A DNA stretch of 64,000 nucleotides from Sphagnum compactum (GCA_965153455.1 OZ234494.1:23002001-23066000); one strand, 5' to 3'. Shown: positions 1-13,599, counted from the first letter of the stretch. Notes: generated by a model from the letters alone, not told the origin. A program made the numbers and translations.

Positions 1-64
1 AGGTTGCTCAAACCCTGCCTCCCCAGCATCATGTACTTGTGCAACAAGCTGAGAGGTTCTGAAG

Positions 65-2085
65 AAACAATGTTGCAGCTCCTCCCAAAATTAAGTTTTA
101 AAAAACAAGTCAAAAATTTGTGCTGTTGATGCTCGAAAATGAAAAAGGAAACAAATTAAAATGCTTCTTGAGAGAAGGCTAGAACTTTAAGATTAATTCT
201 ACATGGTATGAGACGCTAATCCCACACTATTGGGGATTTTCTGTGTAGGGTAGGATAGGGAAACGAACAGTACAGGGAACAAGCGGTGCGAGGTGGGAGT
301 CAAGTGTGCCTGACCCAAATTTCTGGAATCAACCTGTTCGAGGTCCTTTCAGAGAATAAAGATCTGATAGAATTTTCAATGGCTCTGATTTTGTTTGTGA
401 AGGAGAGGAAGCACCTTGATGCATAAGGTGCCTTCTCTATTGTGGCCAAATTATTGAGGGTAAATTACGCTTGACATACTTTCAAATAATTGAACCAGTT
501 CTTTATGTGCAGGGTAATGCCTGAGAAATAGCTTTTTATTTTTGGCGAAAAATCTCAAAAGGCCACAAATGTGAAGGCCTTGTGACAATCCTGTTATAAA
601 ATTGAGATTAAAATTAAAGTCAAATCACCTAATCCACCTCCTGCCAAGTGTTTGCATCGTCACCCTTTAGAAACCCTAAACCATTTTATCATCATTGTTT
701 TTATCCTTGTCGTTGCTTAATCGTCATCATTGTGTCCATCTCACATGAGCTTTTCACCATCATGCTATGTAGTGACAAGCTTTGTCACCAACACTGCAAC
801 AACAACAAAGTAGACATCGCCAACATCTTGTCACACTAACACAACCAGAATTCACTCGCATTCTTTTGCATTGGGATTTTATAGGTTTATGAAATCCATA
901 TGCATTGTGATGGTAGTTAATTTAGTAGAGCTAGTTATTGTAGTGATTGTTTGAATGATTTTGTTTTGAAAAGGGTTGATCTCATGGATTCTAAGAGCTT
1001 ATGGTTGGATTGGATTTGGTGCAAGTTGGGTTTTGGAAATTGGGAATTGACTTGAGAGAGATTTGGTGTATGAGTTGATCCAAAATCCAAACTCCGAAAT
1101 AATAGCTAAGAAGGGATTCAATTGTGGGATCAATCAATGGGTTGTGGGCTACCATTTTGACAACTACTTACAAGTTGCAACATCGAATAAAATGTTATTC
1201 TCCAAACAAGGTTCGAAATTCTGTCAAACTCCAAATTGTTCTTACTTTCAATCATCAAAGTTGTAAGTATGGCTTTAATGACCACTCTTTTAAATTTCTA
1301 AGTTCATCTTTTTGCTTGCAAGTTTTGCATTTGAAGCTTACTACTTTTAATCTTTCATGTTGAATTTTCGAAATTGACATTTGGAACTTGGAACTTGTTA
1401 AAGTGTCAATGGTAATTTGAGTTTCAAAGGCTAGGGTTCAAAGCTCAAGCTTCATTGTGGAGGATTATGTGCATGATTCAATAAATTGACATAATGTACT
1501 TTTTCATTTTTTAGGCTTATCATATGATTCTCAATTAGATGCTTGAAAACTCCATGTTCATTACACCATCTTCTTCAACCTTTGAGGTTTACAGTTCTTT
1601 CCACCTTTTGGTTTAATTTCTTTTTCTTTTCACTGTATGAACAATTAGGGTTTAGTTAAGGTTAAGGTTTCCAAATTCAAAGCATTTCAAAAATCTACTT
1701 GTATGAACTAACTTATAAACTTTATGATGTTCTAATTTTTTTGCAACTTTCTTGTATTTGTAAGGTTTGGAACTTGATCCTTAAGCTTTTCAAGTCTTCT
1801 CAATTTTGTAAGGTTTTTGGAATCAAAGTCTTGCTTTCAATTTTGTTGAGTTGTTGCACTAATAAGCACCACGACCCTTCTCTAGGTTCCTAAAAGCTTC
1901 AAATTCAAACCTCTTTACCCTTTGTTGTTTCAAGATGGAGCTAGGCCATTTTCTTACCGCCAATGTCTTATAACAACCCACCCATTATCTTATTTGACAC
2001 ATTTGTTGAAGATCTATGCAAACAAAATTTTAAGGAAAAGAAAAACTTTATGAAGGCTCTTGAAAATTTTAGGATGCATGGATCA
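65..2085. other. No recognisable gene; 5' flank of the hAT relic
   Basis: The short open frames here are AT-rich and broken differently in the unit B copy (40,031-42,050), so none looks like a conserved protein. No RNA gene or terminal inverted repeat was recognised. The stretch may include the original upstream part of the transposon that starts near 2,090. Confidence 0.6.
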
Positions 2086-2089
2086 TTCG

Positions 2090-4200
2090 CCTACTTTGAA
2101 CTAAATTTGTTGTTGATGATACAAGGAAGTTCATCAAGCCAAATGCATGATATGCACATCTATTGAATGGAAACACAAGCTATTAGCTCCCAAGCTAAAC
2201 AACCTTCTTAAGCATATTGGTTGCTGGAAATGCAATGTTTCCATGCATGGTGTTGATGCAAGTTTTTATTACATGAACAAAAATCTTGTGCATTCCAAAA
2301 GGAGTACATTATTGGACAAAGACCTTTTGTCTTGGTCCTATTTTACTATGATATTCCCTTTGAGCACAAATGGAAGTATGATTAATTTGTTGTTTTTCGT
2401 CACATCCTTGATCATGGTCATCCAATGACTGATTTTGAAGGTTTCAAAGTTTGATTCTAAATGCTCAAAGTGAAGAATGTTGGAAGGAAACTTTAAAATG
2501 ATTCATTCGATGAGGGCATGGTAGAGGTCATGCACAATGTGTTACTAGATGCTACCAAAGCTACATTTGCATATGTTGCTTACATTGGCATTTCTATTTA
2601 TGAAGTCATTACAATCAACAATATTCAATGGTTGTCCATCCATTTGTATGAACATTGTTTTGTCTTGGAAAAGGATTCCAATCCTTTTCTATGTTGAAAC
2701 AATTGGGGTCCTTGCCACTTCTAATAACATATTTGCTTTGATGGTTGAAGGTTGTTTGGATTTTAATGGCATAGGACTGGAAGAATTGGGAGTTAAGCTT
2801 GTCAACATGGGTTGTGATGGGAATAGTGTGTTCTAAGGCCATCGAGTTGATGTGACACTATAGTGCAAAGAAAAAGTTGTTTCGATTTTCATCAGAGTCC
2901 ATTGTTTTGCTCATAAGACAAATTTAGCAATGGTCATTTTGTTGGTGTTGGATCTAATGTGTTGGTTGGAAGGTATTTTGCAAGCACTATATGCTTTCTT
3001 TGTTCATAGTTCGAAAAAATTCTTGGAATTTCACAAACTTGCCAAGTCGATCGGTACTAACAAAAACAAATTACTCAAGAATGTGAAAACCTGTTAGATC
3101 TTTAGGTTTCTCCAACAAAACATGTTTTTGTACAATATTGGCCTTTAATTGTCAAAATGCATACAAAAAGTTCCAAGAGTGATGCAACTTTCAAATACTT
3201 GAATTCTTTGTGTGATGTTGAACCCATTTTTGGGCTTCCTTGTATCCTTTTGATGTTTGAGTGTGTGCATGCATTGATCATAATTACACAAAACAAGGAT
3301 GCACGTTTGCATGCAATTTTGTGGAGCCTATCAAATTAATTCAACAATTTAGCTATACTAACTTTATTGTGATCTTTATGCCAAGTATGAGGATCTATCA
3401 TTTGATGAGTTCAATTCAATTTAAGCTTTAACCAGTCATACCTTTCCTTTATGTTGGTTTTTTTATTTGAATGGTGGAGAGGATGTTGTACCTTGTATTT
3501 TCATTTGCTGATCGTGAATACCTTGTTTCCCAATCCCATGCTGATGGTGGTGGAGAAAAGTAGCATGTCACCAAAGATGTTTTTAACTAGGCCATAAACA
3601 AGGTAAAAGATGAATGTGAAGGTGTAACTCAAGGTCTTATTTTAGAGCTTGAACACCGTTTACCACAACATGAAATGATGATAATCTTGGGTGTGATATA
3701 TCCCCAATTTTACGTTACAAACGAACTGTAACCAAAGGAGAATGTCCACACTCATTTGAATGTGTTGAAAACCACATTTTGTCTGCATTGCAAGGTGGCT
3801 GAAAATTGAAAATTTTTGCCTCCTTTGCTTTCAAGTCAAAACCTTTATGTGCAGATTTCTTTTTTCAAGGTCACCATGTTGCATAATGTAAAGGCAACTT
3901 TTGAAGGAGGACAATTAACTCAACCTTGTTACATGACTTTGACGCAATTTTTTTGTTTTTTCCACCTTCAACCATAACCTCTTAAAATACATTAAGTTGG
4001 GTGAATTGCTGCTATTTAGGTGCTTGATTTTATTGAAAATGAGCGTACATTCACCAGTGTAAGTTTCATGAAGAAGAGATTATGAAACCGACTTAACACA
4101 CACTTGAATCTATGCACTAAATTTTACAACCAACATTTTTAATTATGCAATTTTTTTTGTATGAGCAAGCCATTGCCAAGTGAGTTGGCAAAATTTGCTA
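2090..4200 (+). pseudogene. hAT transposase relic (plant ZNF862-like), unit A copy
   Basis: Conceptual translation across frames recovers a plant hAT-superfamily transposase of the type annotated as zinc finger protein 862-like. The order is an N-terminal Cys/His segment (about 2,100-2,330), the stretch before the catalytic core (about 2,560-2,720), a core piece reading MGCDGNSVF followed by a stop where the family usually has Gln, then VHCFAHKTNLA (about 2,890-2,935), and the C-terminal dimerisation segment with NERTF (about 4,020-4,130). Stops and frameshifts occur every few dozen codons, so no enzyme is made. The stop after SVF sits at the same codon in the unit B copy (TAA here, TAG there), so the gene was dead before the duplication. 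No terminal inverted repeats or 8-bp target duplication were identified. Confidence 0.82.
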
Positions 4201-4912
4201 TTGTGCAAATGCGTAAGTGATAGCATCAATGTTCATGGAGCTTTGCAAAGTGTATACCAAACCAAATTTCGATGTTTTAGGTGTTGCAATTTTGATGTTA
4301 GTATGATTCACAAGTCACTATTACTCATATATAAATTGTCTTATTTTTATTTGAATCACTTGGTGAGTTTGTTTTTGTTTGCATTTTTTTGATCTTGCAT
4401 TGGTTGTTCAATTTGTGGCTATCTTTTTTCACATTCTAATGAATTATTATTTTTAGGAGGTGCATATCATATAAACTCTTGGGATGGTTTTAAAATTGAA
4501 TGAATGAGACAAAAGGAGTGTTCAATGAATGATACTAGTTTATCACAAGTTTGTTGTTGATGTACACAACTTAGAAGATTTAAAAAGAAAAAGTGGTTTT
4601 AGGTCAAGTGACAACTCCCTTTTTTTAAGATTCTATTGTCTTTGAAGCTCATTGTTTATTTACAATTCCATGCCACATGGTATTGAAATGATGAATTAAT
4701 CTCAAATTGGTTTTTTGCATAGGGATTTCAACTCAATCAAGGAAATGACATTTAAAATCTTTTATTTTATTTTATTTTTGCAAATGGTCGTCATTGAGGT
4801 TTTGGTTCTATCCATAGTGTCTCATGGAATATCTTGTTGTCCATGCTAGATGGCAAATTCAAATGATGAATGTTGTAGAGTTATTTTCTAATTTGTCTTG
4901 AGTGCAAGAAGC

Positions 4913-4970
4913 GCTTGAGCTACAATGCGCAGCACCCTAATGGGGGTTGGGGTTCAAATCCCCTTCAAGC
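4913..4970 (+). other. Truncated tRNA-like relic with B-box
   Basis: A 58-base block ends in a near-perfect T-arm (GGGG, TTCAAAT, CCCC). The ends GCTTGAG and TTCAAGC can pair like an acceptor stem. It is too short for a tRNA, because the D and anticodon arms are missing or collapsed. The same block occurs at 44,876-44,933. It may be a SINE head or a decayed tRNA; no functional tRNA is claimed. Confidence 0.25.
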
Positions 4971-6364
4971 TACCTAAAATATAATTTGAGTGTCCACGTA
5001 TCATTGTGAATGTTGATTTTGCAGGTATATCTTACTCCAATTCACTAAATTCCAGAAATTCACAATGCTGTTAATTTGTCTTTGGATTGAAATTTGTTTG
5101 CAGGCTCTTCTCAAATTTCAATGCTTCTCAAAAGTAGTTCCAAATAGAACCCATTTTGGCTCTTAACAGATGTACCCAAATGTAATCTCTTGACAACACA
5201 CATGTCACCACTATTTTCAATCATAAGTATTCTAATTATAGCCACTATATGTACAATTGTTAGTTTGGTTGTAGCCACTCTGTAGATATATCTGGATGAC
5301 ATCTCGCCATCCTGGCCACTCGTTAAAATAAATAACTTGCGAAATCAGCTCCACCCCCACACACACACATATTTAGCCATCTATGCCATTTGAGGCCTTA
5401 GTTGCGTAGCCACATTAACAACCAGTTATAATTGAAAAAAAAAATGGCTGCTGAGGAGCTGGGATTTCTAGAAGTCAGCGCCCACCTGAAGTGGAGCTGA
5501 GGGTGCTTACTTTCAAAGTTTCCCTCTGAGGGGCATAAACCAATTGAGGTGATTTTTTATTTCTAAAACTTTTCCCATGCTACCAGGTGGATATTTGCCA
5601 GGGACCCATCCGGGATCATAGGGAAAAAATGAGGTGGGCCATTTTGGAGAACAAAATGTGCACACTTGTAGGTCTTTCATTTTTAAAATGCCTGCTGCCA
5701 AAAATCTCAGAGGTTTTTACATACAGCACTGGAGAAAATTTGTAGTGTGTGGACGGCACCTTATATCCATCAATTTCCCTCCTAGAAATTGGGAGGGATA
5801 TTATTATGCCTACTCCTCAAGGATGAGAGGGACATTATGCCTATTATAGGTGTAAGAACTCTCCGACTATTGAAGAGTAGGCATAAGAACCGTCCCATTC
5901 ATACACCTAGCAATCTACATAGGTTTGGCTCATGAATTTTTTTACCTCATGCTTTAGATAGGTAAAGCCCATGAGTGGGGACATTCTCAAAATGTGGGGC
6001 TAGCCTTGGCTATTGCAACGTCCTAAGCCCCTTATTTTGAGAATGCCCCATCCTACACATAAGCGACCAATAGCAACCAAAAGAACCCGGGCCTAATTGT
6101 GTTGGAGGAGCTACTCATACAGATCCCATGTTTTCTTCATGCTTGGAAAATAAGATAATATTGTCTCTACTGAGAACGGTGGTCAATGTATGATTATGAA
6201 GCCTCGAATCTAGTAACCATCCAGTCACTGATTGTGGAAAATAGTGCTGGGCATAAATTCTCTATGTTCAACCTCATTCACCCAACACAAACTATCTATC
6301 CTTTTATCATCATCATAATTTTTTATCCTACCTTATCTGTCTACAGAGAGGGGTTATAGAATTA

Positions 6365-6720
6365 GTTAAATAATATACAGAGGGTAGTAAATAGGCTTGT
6401 GTGTAGGTGTGAAGAAAAAATGTTACAGCCGAGGAAATTGCTGGATTTGGTGGTCTGAATTTTTTTCCTTAGATATGTTGAGTGAACTAATTCTTAAATG
6501 TATAATGAGGTTTAGTAGGTTTGTGAGAATTTTAGAAGATCAATGGAAATGATAGAAAGCATCAATATGTTCAATATTCAGCAGAATAGGGTTGCCTTTA
6601 GGCTTGAAGGTTTTCTTTCCAAGCAGATGAGATTGCCGGATTTGGTGATCTGAGTTTATATTTTTAGTTATCTTGAGTGAAATAACAATTCCATGTGTAA
6701 TAGCTATTTAAAGACAGGAT
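6365..6720 (+). repeat. Dispersed repeat with an internal direct repeat (copy in unit A)
   Basis: Two related sub-blocks lie about 190-200 bases apart. Each contains a variant of GGATTTGGTGGTCTGA followed by a T-rich run and a TTGAGTGAA-type word. The same family is at 46,152-46,510 (unit B) and, reversed, at 31,755-31,985. There is no coding content and no clear terminal repeat. Confidence 0.6.
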
Positions 6721-7614
6721 TCTTGCATCTTACTTATGCACTTTGTTGACATAATGATTTGGTTGTCTTTTCACCCAAAAATGACCTTATAAGTGGAAAT
6801 AAGTATTCATAAAGCACATTCCTATAAGTACCTGGTAACTTAGAGAACTAGCTTAAAACACTAAAAGCTTAGAATTTGGACTTAAAACTCTAGAAGTAAC
6901 AGAAGGCAAATGGTTTGATATTCCACTAATTTCAGAGTCCTATTTCAATGTTATGCAACTCATTTTATTTTGTTCCTATGCAATTTTGATTTAATTATGT
7001 TTGCAAATTATTTTATATAAAGTGCATGAGTAATATGCATTGAAATTATGTTGCTAAAAATCATTAAAATTAATATAAGTATCATCACATGGACTTTGTG
7101 CATATTTACCTTTATTTCTCAACTTGTCAAGTTGAAGAACAATATGGCAATGAATCATGTTGACATTGGGGTCCTGAGTCCTGAAGTCATGACCCCAAGT
7201 ACATGTATTAACTTTATATTGCGGACTAATATGTTTTCTGGTCCATTTATGGTAACAATCATTTGTTCTTTGTTACTTGAGGGGAGGCATCAAGTTTTTA
7301 TTGGGAAAGAGAAAATCTTACTAAGCTACTCCTCCCTTAAAATTATGACGCCCAGGAGGGTGGTGGCAGAAATGGATTTGAAATATAACCTGATAGGAAC
7401 GAACAAAACCCACTACTAAAATAAATACTTGAACTTTGCTGGAAACCAGTTTAAAGTTCAAACCAAAAGCCAATCATGCCAGATGCTCTCTACTGGTAAA
7501 TATCCAGTTTTGAACTTTCAAGCCTGGAATGATCAGTGCCCTCTGCCTGTGGGTTCTCTAAATTAGGGCAAATGACAAAGTACATACTACATACCTTCTA
7601 ATGGGTGTTCTTTT

Positions 7615-7745
7615 TTCCTTACAAATTTTGTTGTTTTCTGGCTTTTGGGAAAGTTTTGGAAAATTCTGTTTTCCTAGGGTAAATTGGACTAATGTTGCTA
7701 AAAGTTTTGGAAGCATTCGCCAAATTTTTGATATCAAAAATTTGA
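7615..7745 (+). repeat. Short dispersed repeat family, plus-strand copy
   Basis: An AT-rich module of about 130 bases contains, in order, TTTTGGGAAA, a GGAAAATT word, a GTAAATTGGACTAAT block and a TTCGCCAAATTTTT block. Similar order is seen on the minus strand at 24,640-24,780 and 25,880-26,040, and in the unit B copy at 47,420-47,560. Confidence 0.5.
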
Positions 7746-9178
7746 AAAGACAAAAAGACACTGGTTGTCATAGTTCATTTACCACTATTATTTTGTGCCA
7801 AAAAGATATCCCCTAATACCATTGGGCACAAACTACAAACCAGTGTTGGTGGTCTGGTGTAGTGTTTTTTTTCCCAAATTTGTGATGTTGCCCTTCTGGT
7901 GATCTTCCACAAGGAGATTTAGCCATGTTTGGCTATAGACCAGCTATGAAAGTAGAAATTTATATAAAATCCTTTTATATCCTGGCTACATGCTCGAACA
8001 ATGTGTAGAAACATGGTGATTTTTAAGAAATTTTCTTGATTTCAGAGATTTTTAAAAGGGAATATTTGACAGAATGTTATATTTTTGAAAAAGAATTTCG
8101 CAAAATGGAGAATATTCGCCACAAATTAAAACGCTGGTCTGGTATGGTATTTTTGAAATACTACATGGTTACTGGTAGTAAAAATTTTGACATTTCATTT
8201 CAGGTATGGTTTTCACATACCTATTGAAGAACATATAATAATTTGGTACCAGTATGAGTTTAGAAGGTGGCGTATGTAACAATATGAACAATGGTATGTC
8301 CATGCTTGTAGGAGTCAAATCTAAACTTTGATCCTAGTATTAAGTGGTTGTAAATTTGAATGTAGTTGTGGATGTTCTTTTAAAAATTAACAAACAGAGA
8401 AGTTATGAGGAAAGTTGTGGGCGGCAACAAGCAAGCATACATTCAACAATACAAGCCAGCATTGATTATTGTAGCAATACAAAAGTATATCATGCCACCA
8501 TATCTGCCAGCTATTAACATCTAACACTTGTGCCTCCAATTCATATCTATTTTCTCGTTCTTCTTAACAGCCATTCTTCTGCACTTGGTCTGGTATCATC
8601 AAAGAGTTGCAAACCCTAACCCCAAATTGGTGGGGTCTTCCTAGGATGTTGGATTCAAATGGAATCAGGAACACTGTTCCCAGACCAAAAAATCAAGTTC
8701 AAAAATCAAGTTCAAAAATCAAGTAGGGTATGTTATAAATGAGTGAATAGTAACTGGGGTTTTTGGCATACCAGACCAACACAGGCGCAAATTACAATCT
8801 TGGTCTGGTACATGTGGGATGACATGTTATGTGCCAATGTCTATTGCCTGGTATCAAGTAACCCATCAAGCTTGTGTGATCCAAGGCACTAATAGCTAGC
8901 CTTGTACCAGATTTGCACTGAATATGATACTGATACATACTTAGACCTACACTCTACTAGATGGGTACATTGTTTATTATGCATGTTGTCACAATAACAA
9001 TATTCCCCAGCTTTTCTTCTTTGTTCTCCTGGTATGTGCATCAGGTTTTGCACTAACAAACGTGGAGGTGATGGCAGTGAGTGTCTGGATGTGTGCACAA
9101 ACATATCTATTTCCTACTACCACTCCCATTCTTTTCAATGTAGTTGTAGGAGAGCTTGCAAGGTAACTTAATTATCAA

Positions 9179-9891
9179 TACCAAAGTAATGCAGCAGTGG
9201 TAAAAGGGCATAGTAAAAACAAGTTCAATTTTTGGTATGGATGTCATTCACATCTTTTAGGAAATGATACTCAATCTGTTGTACCTCCATCTGAAACCAA
9301 TGGCTGGCTACATGGAACCATCATCATGGATTTTGTACCATTGGCAATTTAGGTTCCTCCATTTTCCCCCTTCTTATTCTCTATTTGATCTTCTATTTAA
9401 AAATGTCTTTATAAACAAGTTTTTTTAAAAATAAATATTCATTCCTGGGTTTGTGTTTGTGTGCGGTACTTTTAAGGGATCGTCTACATTTTACTGCCAC
9501 AAGTCTCCATCTGGTCAGTTGAATAGCAACTATCACTATTTCATTTTATATGATATTGAAATCAATTCAATGAAAAGGGTTAGATTTGCATCTAATTAGT
9601 CTAATTGAGTCAGTTTTTTCTTTTTTGATATCAGCTTCTAATCAACCTCAAACCTAACTGAGAATTGCACAGGACATAATTTATATCAATGCAAAAGCAT
9701 TGGATCCACAATTACAACAGATAAATAAATAAGTTAGAGATTCAAATCGACCTTTCTTTTCCATTTATTGACATCAAGAATATCCTAGCTTGATATTTTC
9801 TGCAATCCAATGCCTTTTGATGCTTGTTCGTTTGACTGTCAATCCAAATCACATTGAGATTTCAGAACAGCACAATTGAGATTTCAGACCA
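9179..9891. repeat. Unit A, middle arm of the tandem duplication
   Basis: This aligns with 58,620-59,326, the unit B sequence just after the Helitron. Homology stops abruptly at about 9,891. In unit B the next sequence corresponds to 33,489. A 21-base direct repeat containing TTGAGATTTCAGA sits just before the breakpoint. Confidence 0.92.
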
Positions 9892-11870
9892 GTATAGCTC
9901 AAAATCATATTTTTCAGATCGAAATTTGGCGAAAATTCGCCAGTAAAAGAAACACTGACGTCTAGGGGTGGACCAGTTCTAAAGAGTATTGAATGCTAGG
10001 CAGTGTGCATCATGGCAATGTTATGGACGCTGTCAATAACGACTAAGTGAAATTTTGCCCAAATTTGGAGATATCTATCCAATTTGCGTTTGAGTTTCAC
10101 ACTAGACTGGTCTGGAGCCTGCTAGTTTCCATGGGTAGGTATGTTAACATGAAGACCTCCCAAAACTTCATGGAGCCAAGACTGAATACCATCCATAACT
10201 ACAACTCGTTCAGCAAACCTTGTCGAGATAATTACTGTTTTGAAAGAAATGAGTCCAACAGCCTGAATCTGAATATTTCAGAATTTCAACAATAGTCTTT
10301 GAGTATATTAAGTCCATTATTAAGTTTCAAAGTTATCTTGTGTTTTGAACTAAGTTCTACTTTTTAGAAATTTGAAAAATTATTCTTAAACTTTCCCTTG
10401 TTTTCAACTGACTGTCATAAGAATTAATTAGTGTGGAACATGAGTGGTAGCTAGGTATGATATATAGTTTTTAAAATGCCAGGCAATGCAGCAGGAAAAT
10501 GGTGGTAAGAGTTCAGAAAGCAGCAGAAAATACCAGCCTTTCCATGCTTGTTGCACCTCAATGAAGGCAAGATCTTTGCCATCAGGCCCTATAAGTTTAT
10601 GCAGTGTGTTTCTTAAAGACCAGTTCAGTTTCTATCTCATGTTTCAGTTTCACAGCAACCATGCTATTGGTAGTTGCAGTACCAGCCTTTGTTTTTTCAA
10701 CTGGCGAAATTTCGCCAAAAAGAGAACCTAAAAATTCAAATTTCGAAAATGAACTGCTTTCTAACGTTTTCAATCGCCAGAAGTGAGAAAGATTTTTTTT
10801 AAAAAAACACCAGATCCCTATAATATTTGGTTTCCAGTGTGTAGCCAAATCTATAACAGGATGTTTCGAGATTTATATTTCATATTTGGTTGATGGCCAG
10901 ACGATCAAAGAAGAGCACCACCTCTTTTGCAACTGTCTATAGATGGTTGCCAATTCAGATGCTCCAAAACGAAATTCCTCAAAAAAAGCACTGAACTCTG
11001 TACCGTTCCCATGGCCGATGGCTGATTGCAATCATCACTTTAAGAGAAATGAATGCACAACACTATCGGTATACAGTATGGCAATATGTGGCTGCAGTCT
11101 GGAGCGAGGGTTTTTTTCCCAAATTCCTCAAGGAGGTCGGTCCACTGGCGAGGATCCTCAGCATTAATTAACCTTAAATGGCGACTGTTCCATAGCATTT
11201 TTATAAAAGTGCTGCTCAAATGAACCTATTGTGCCTAGGAAGAGATGTGACCAATTTAATTTTTTTTATTTTGAAAAATTGCGAAAAACTCACCGAGAAT
11301 CACAAATTTTTCATATTTGTTTTCACTTTTTTGAAAAAAAAATTCGCCAAAAAAGAACAAGCACACTGTGTGGAACACGGCAATCTCACAGACATCACAT
11401 AAGAGTAGTGCAGCTTCTAAGAGCACCTCCACTGGTGCTCAGTATGTCACTCTGGATAATAAAATTAAATGTCTAAGTTTAGATTTTTATTTTGGCAACC
11501 TCACCAATAAACTGTAAGTGCATACATGTGGCGACTATTAATAGCAAACCACCTGGACCAATCATTATGATCGACCAATCAAAATACTGATCCAATTTAT
11601 TACACTCTTTTTTGGAGGTGCACAACTGTGTTGCGCCCTTTACCAGCCACGACAAGCTGCACGAATTTGGTGTAAAAAAATCAATTTCCTGGGCTCAACC
11701 GGCACATTTTGATATTTTCGGAGTAAATTTTACTGTCTGGAGTCACATACTGAGCACCTTTGGAGATGCTCTAACTTATTGTTATTGGGAATGAATACCC
11801 AACAACAACGGTGCTATTGCTCAGTTATTTCTAACGTTGTCGTAGCTGTCTGAAACGCTGCAATTTTTCT
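9892..11870. other. No recognisable gene
   Basis: This is AT-rich sequence with scattered short frames. Words of the form GGCGAAATTTCGCC occur near 9,930 and 10,705, and TTCGCCAAA near 11,345. They resemble parts of the short dispersed family at 7,615, but the rest of the module is not clear. No gene or RNA was recognised. Confidence 0.5.
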
Positions 11871-11883
11871 GCAGACGGAATTT

Positions 11884-11896
11884 TCTATATATTATG
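11884..11896 (+). promoter_or_regulatory. Possible TATA element upstream of the 12.3-kb pseudogene
   Basis: The word CTATATATTATG lies about 450 bases upstream of the first plausible ATG at 12,352, at the edge of a GC-richer stretch that runs into the coding-like region. This is only a positional suggestion; no transcription start is visible. Confidence 0.25.
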
Positions 11897-12336
11897 CATC
11901 GGTGTAGAGTCTGGATGTGACGAGAACGATAGTGATGAGTGTTTTGTCGGAGTTCTGGCGGTTTTTACGACCCCACCTCCGCTCTGCGCATTCAACAAAC
12001 TGAGAAGTATTCTACTGTGAAGCCGTTTTCTAGAGTGGAGGAAGCCTGGCACTGTCCATTGCTAGGTGTATTTTTTTCTTTTTTCCACTTGCTCATTGCC
12101 GTGATGATTCCTTTGCTCCAACTTTGCATTTGTTTCAAGCCAAAAATTGGAGCACCCTGTTTGTGCGTGAGAAAGCGTGAGTTGCGCAGGTTTGTTTCTT
12201 GGTGTCTGTGTTTTTTTTTTCCGTGCAGCTCATTGCTGAGAGGACGTCCTCGCTCACTCTTTCCGCTCGATTGAAAGCCCAGAAACGGAGCTGTCGGTTT
12301 GTGTGCGAGAAGAGTGATCAGTGACTAGAAATCGAG

Positions 12337-13582
12337 TTGGTTGTAGAGATGACTTCACGTTCGTGCAATCCCCGCATGATCAGCTCTAATAGTATGGATT
12401 TGAAAGCGCTGCTGCTGATCCAAGGCGTCATTGTGGCTACTTGTTTGTCCACTTTTGTAGCTGCTTGTCAGTTAGCACCTGAGCCATCACCGTCGTCCTG
12501 TCTGCATCATCATCATCGTCATCCTTGTGTTCGCGAGCGCTGGCGACAAAGCTGTGGGATGCCGCTTTCGCGTTCTTCAGCTTGATGGCCGATGCATCGC
12601 CTGCCGCTAAAACATTCGCCTCGTTAATTGGCCAGCGTTCGTTGCGCATGAGGTTGGCTTACTTGCTTCTGATAGTACCGGTAACTCCATTGTCTGAAAT
12701 TTCTGGGATTTTCCAAAATATGTTCATCACCTTCAAATTTCGCCAAATCCTTAGACGGCCAACTAATCTTGCCCTAGGACCTAGTAGCATGTCTATTAAG
12801 TCTAATGCTTTAAGGAGGGTAGTAGATGACATCCTTGTTATTTTGTTTGGAATCAACCAACCACGTAATTTCTTGAAGTGTACAAGAATAGTAGCAAGTA
12901 CTTATGTTGTACTAGGAATGAGTGATTCAACCAAGTTACCACGTACACATATCCATGCAGCCCACAGTCCAGTAAAGGAGGATAATGTGGCCGATGCTCT
13001 GACCCTTGGGCACAAGGTCGCTGAAAATTCATGCTTGATGGTGCTAAATGAAGCAGGGAAATTGAATTTACTGGAAAGTGATATCCTTCCTAACTATAAG
13101 CAACAACAGTTTCTAGATTGTAGGAGTGACATAGCAACACTTATAATTGGTGTCCAAGCAATAAGATATATTACATCTATCATTTATAGAACAATTCATC
13201 ATTTGCCAGTGAGTCCTATAAAAGCCATAGGGTTTGCTTTTAGCATGTTGGTCATTGTTCATTCTATTGTTCATAGCATGGGAGTGATTTTTCAAAATCC
13301 TCTTGTCATATACTTTTGAACCCCACACAAGAAACAGACATTTTAGATAAATGTAAGTCTACTCAATGGTCATATAGTGATGACAACCCATGTGAAAATG
13401 TTACGATCGTGGGAATGGTGGCGGTGGGGAGCGCGGTGGTGGCATTCACAATACTTATTGAATGGCATGTGCTGAAAATAAGTTGGTTGGATGCAATCAG
13501 ACCCATCCTCTTTTTGCTTTCTCGCATCACCCAATCACTTTCAACTATCATATTCTCGAAACATTTGACTTCAAAAATATAG
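12337..13582 (+). pseudogene. Broken multi-pass membrane protein gene, family not recognised
   Basis: Three overlapping open segments in three frames follow each other: 12,337-12,585, 12,525-13,319 (264 codons) and 13,316-13,582. The first has a hydrophobic segment (LKALLLIQGVIVATCLSTFV). The middle one has hydrophobic stretches around LAYLLLIVPV, VVDDILVILFG and IKAIGFAFSMLVIVHSIVH. The last has one more (MVAVGSAVVAFTILIEW) and ends shortly after WLDAIRPILF. The change from middle to last frame falls in a T run at about 13,313-13,317 and looks like a one-base loss, giving a smooth continuation from NPLVIYF into LNPTQE. The first frame change, near 12,525-12,585, could be a frameshift or an intron. 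GC content is higher at 12,150-12,660 than around it. I do not recognise the family; the reading is of a decayed integral membrane protein. Confidence 0.5.
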
Positions 13583-13599
13583 GAAACTGGAAAATGAAA

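Larger units (their letters stand above)
65..9178. repeat. Unit A, left arm of a large tandem duplication
   Basis: This stretch aligns in the same order and orientation with 40,031-48,976, with scattered substitutions and small indels throughout. Homology starts at the shared words around 65 and 40,031; the sequence to the left differs. Unit B lacks a block of roughly 130 bases found here at about 6,212-6,345. The right edge at 9,178 is where the Helitron entered unit B. Confidence 0.93.
4211..9178. other. Gene-free stretch of duplicated AT-rich DNA
   Basis: No convincing gene was found. Open frames conserved in both units (for example minus-strand 5,111-5,302 and plus-strand 7,048-7,419) match no family I know, and their differences between units fall on amino-acid-changing positions as freely as on silent ones. 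The stretch holds a tRNA-like relic (4,913) and two dispersed repeats (6,365 and 7,615). The word TGGTCTGGTA and its complement recur between about 7,850 and 8,810. Confidence 0.55.

Noticed and set aside
7048-7419. 123-codon plus-strand frame, partly conserved at 46,932-47,228
   Set aside because: Differences between units change amino acids as often as not, the N-terminal part is lost in unit B, and no family is recognisable.
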